64,000 nucleotides of DNA from JAKALX01 sp964508715 (GTDB taxonomy: Bacteria > Chloroflexota > Dehalococcoidia > Tepidiformales > Tepidiformaceae). The notes below the pieces were generated by a model. It did not search any database. It was not told where the DNA came from and worked only from the letters and a program-made list of their open reading frames with translations. How positions within the stretch are numbered: the first letter of the stretch is position 1; every line of letters begins with the position of its first letter. Below, in pieces: positions 62,068-64,000 of this stretch. Made by a program: the position numbers and the translations under genes. The stretch covers positions 124,001 through 188,000 of the forward strand of contig CAZDUX010000005.1 in NCBI GenBank assembly GCA_964508715.1. The letters are read 5' to 3'.

Positions 62068-63960
62068 CTAGCTCCGAACCGTTTGCCGCGCTGGAAGGAA
62101 CATTCGTGTCCGCAGCACCCGCTCTCGCTGTCGCTCTTCGTTCAGTGTCCGCCCGCGAGCCTTGAGCAGGTCGGTGAGTGCCACCATCCCGTGGAGCTCA
62201 CAATGATCCTGGCGCGAAACGACCGGCATCCGCGTGATACCCGTCTCCGCCATCCGGTAGACCACAGTCCTCAGTGGCTCATCGGGAAATGCCACGATGG
62301 GCTGCCCTTCGAGCACACCACCAACGGGCCGCGCTGCGTCGCCATTCTTCGACTGGTCGACCAGGAGTTGCAGGTGTGTCCGCGAGATCACTCCGCAGAG
62401 CCGGCCGTCGTTATCCACGACCGGATAGAGCCGTTGGCCCGTCCGCTGGTGGTCCGACCGTAGTGATTGCCCTAACTCACCAATTGTCGTGGTAGCGGGG
62501 AACGCCGCGATGTTCGTGCGCATCACTTCCTTGACGAGCGTGATCTCCAGCGGGTCTACCGCATACTCGCTGCCGATGTGATACCCGCGGCGGCTGATCT
62601 TCTCCGTCAGGATAGACCGCTGGAGCGTCAACACCGTGAACCCATGGGCGATCATCACCGCCACCAGTAGCGGGAGCATCGCATTGACATCGTGCGTCAA
62701 CTCCAGCGCGAACACGACACCCGTCAACGGCGCGCGCATCGTCCCGCCGAGGATCGCCCCCATGGCGATCAGTGACCAGAACCCCGCACCCTCCGCCGGC
62801 AAGATGTGCGCTTCGAGCCCGCCCAGGGCGCATCCCACCATGAGGAGCGGTGCCAGCACGCCCCCCGACGTACCCGATCCGAGGGCAACTGCCCAGATGA
62901 CCGACTTCACCAGCAGCACACCAATGATGAGCCGCATCGATGTGTCGCCGCCCAGCAGGTCGCCGATGTTGTTGTAGCCGACGCCCAGCGCCTCCGGGAA
63001 AAACAACCCGGCGATGCCAACCGCCAGCCCACCAATCGCCGGCCACCACATCCAGTGAATTGGTAGCCGGTGGAAGGCGTCCTCCATCGCATAGACGGCC
63101 TCCGTCATGGCCAGCGATGCGACCCCCGCGCTGAGGCCGATGACGACGCAGCCGAGCAGGCCCACGACACCGATGAAGGCTGCATGTTCCGGGACAGGAA
63201 AGATCGGCGCCGCACCCAGCAGATCGTGCCGGATGAGGGCGGCCACACCGCTCGCGAGGGCGACCGGGATAAGGCTCCGGGGCTTCCACTCGAAGAGAAG
63301 GAGTTCTACCGCGAGCAACACCGAGGCTACGGGTGCAGCGAATGTCGCCGACATGCCGGCGGCCGCGCCGGCAACCAGCAGCGTCTTGCGTTCGGCACTC
63401 GTCAGGTGCAGGAACTGGGCGAAGATCGACCCGAACGCTCCGCCCGTCATGATGATCGGGCCTTCCGCGCCGAATGGACCACCCGACCCAATCGCGATCG
63501 CCGATGAGAGGGGCTTCCAGAACGCCACGCGCGGCTGCACCCGGCTCCCGTTCATGAGGATCGCTTCGATGGCCTCCGGAATCCCGTGGCCCCTGATCTT
63601 GTCCGACCCGTAGCGCGCCATGAATCCGACGACGATCCCGCCGATGACGGGTACCACGAGCACGAACGGCCCAATGTCATTGTTCGCGATCGGGCTCACC
63701 GTCGTATTGATGCGATGGAAGAAGAACAGGTTCGTGAACAACCCGATGAGCCGGAGCAGTGCAAGCGCAACAAACGCACTGAAGACACCGATCCCAATCG
63801 CCAACGCCGAGATCGTGATCACGCGGGGCGTTGTCGTGAAGTCGCCCAGCCGTCCCTCGGCCTCGTTTGCCCCTATGCCTGCCGCCAGCCGGCGAAACAT
63901 TCCCGGGATGTGCCCCACCCCGGCAAAGAACTGGTCGTCGGCTGTTTCCTCAATCGCCAT
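62068..63960 (-). CDS. ClC-family chloride channel/transporter with CBS domains
   Basis: A 630-residue membrane protein: ClC core with 16-18 helices (about 45-460) and two C-terminal CBS domains (about 485-600) that bind nucleotides. The anion-site motifs vary from the E. coli model: GHGIPE in place of GSGIP, GAEGP keeping the gating Glu, and GGVLAP in place of GxFxP. The position of the internal proton Glu (E203) appears to be Leu in VLLAVELLL, so it may be a channel rather than a proton exchanger. Single gene. Confidence 0.93.
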   Translation of the reverse strand: MAIEETADDQFFAGVGHIPGMFRRLAAGIGANEAEGRLGDFTTTPRVITISALAIGIGVFSAFVALALLRLIGLFTNLFFFHRINTTVSPIANNDIGPFVLVVPVIGGIVVGFMARYGSDKIRGHGIPEAIEAILMNGSRVQPRVAFWKPLSSAIAIGSGGPFGAEGPIIMTGGAFGSIFAQFLHLTSAERKTLLVAGAAAGMSATFAAPVASVLLAVELLLFEWKPRSLIPVALASGVAALIRHDLLGAAPIFPVPEHAAFIGVVGLLGCVVIGLSAGVASLAMTEAVYAMEDAFHRLPIHWMWWPAIGGLAVGIAGLFFPEALGVGYNNIGDLLGGDTSMRLIIGVLLVKSVIWAVALGSGTSGGVLAPLLMVGCALGGLEAHILPAEGAGFWSLIAMGAILGGTMRAPLTGVVFALELTHDVNAMLPLLVAVMIAHGFTVLTLQRSILTEKISRRGYHIGSEYAVDPLEITLVKEVMRTNIAAFPATTTIGELGQSLRSDHQRTGQRLYPVVDNDGRLCGVISRTHLQLLVDQSKNGDAARPVGGVLEGQPIVAFPDEPLRTVVYRMAETGITRMPVVSRQDHCELHGMVALTDLLKARGRTLNEERQRERVLRTRMFLPARQTVRS

Positions 63961-64000
63961 TCTGGCTAGGCTCCTACCCTCGTTTCGTGTGCCAGCGCCT

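Overview
The window is 64 kb of dense, high-GC bacterial chromosome with about 65 protein genes, short intergenic gaps, many 1-4 nt start/stop overlaps, and no rRNA, tRNA, CRISPR, transposase or phage gene that I could find. Gene content fits a Gram-positive-like or Chloroflexota-type bacterium: several Cys-anchored lipoproteins, two F420-type flavin/deazaflavin oxidoreductases, an actinobacterial-style seven-iron ferredoxin, roadblock/PATAN signalling proteins, split acyl-CoA mutase and many acyl-CoA enzymes. I lean to Chloroflexota (Dehalococcoidia-like), with Actinomycetota as the alternative. This is inference from content, not a phylogeny.

Layout. 1-5 kb: a polysaccharide flippase (possibly cut by the window edge) and a three-gene iron/cobalamin-type ABC importer on the minus strand, divergent from a seven-TM protein. 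5-10 kb: flavin reductase, an orphan PstS, an F420-type nitroreductase, a GNAT acetyltransferase interrupted by an in-frame UGA, an acyl-CoA dehydrogenase and YajQ. 10-15 kb: deoxysugar genes (rfbC, epimerase, rfbD), a ThDP enzyme, TatA. 15.2-19.7 kb: an F420-type enzyme and a five-gene minus-strand operon of HAMP receptor, two roadblock proteins and two PATAN/DUF4388 proteins. 20.8-21.8 kb: a patch of unusual genes (sigma region-4-like HTH, Tyr-rich ORF, exported protein). 22-29 kb: hicBA, a myo-inositol phosphate synthase carrying an N-terminal HTH domain with a palindrome directly upstream, an FTR1 iron permease behind a DtxR-like box, a cupredoxin lipoprotein, and an acyl-CoA mutase large subunit whose substrate residues are of isobutyryl-CoA mutase type. 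29-36 kb: beta-propeller proteins, an MFS exporter, and a Zn/Mn ABC importer operon ending in a Fur-family regulator. 36-50 kb: HDOD protein, a YhaO/YhaN-like nuclease pair, P450, two tiny homologous membrane proteins, aldo/keto reductase, mutS-mutL. 50-64 kb: acyl-CoA enzymes, a glycosyltransferase behind a clear c-di-AMP (ydaO-type) riboswitch, phosphotriesterase-like hydrolase, pth, PHP protein, ferredoxin, L25, a 3-hydroxyisobutyrate dehydrogenase-like enzyme and a ClC channel with CBS domains.

The genes suggest aerobic heterotrophic metabolism of branched or unusual acyl-CoAs, iron and zinc/manganese acquisition under metalloregulators, and second-messenger control of envelope synthesis. 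Several genes (pstS, the F420-type nitroreductase, hicB, the lipocalin-like gene, mutS) have a TANNNT hexamer 6-7 nt before the start codon, which suggests leaderless mRNAs are common here. Starts were moved downstream of the longest ORF where a Shine-Dalgarno (SD) sequence or family alignment favoured it.
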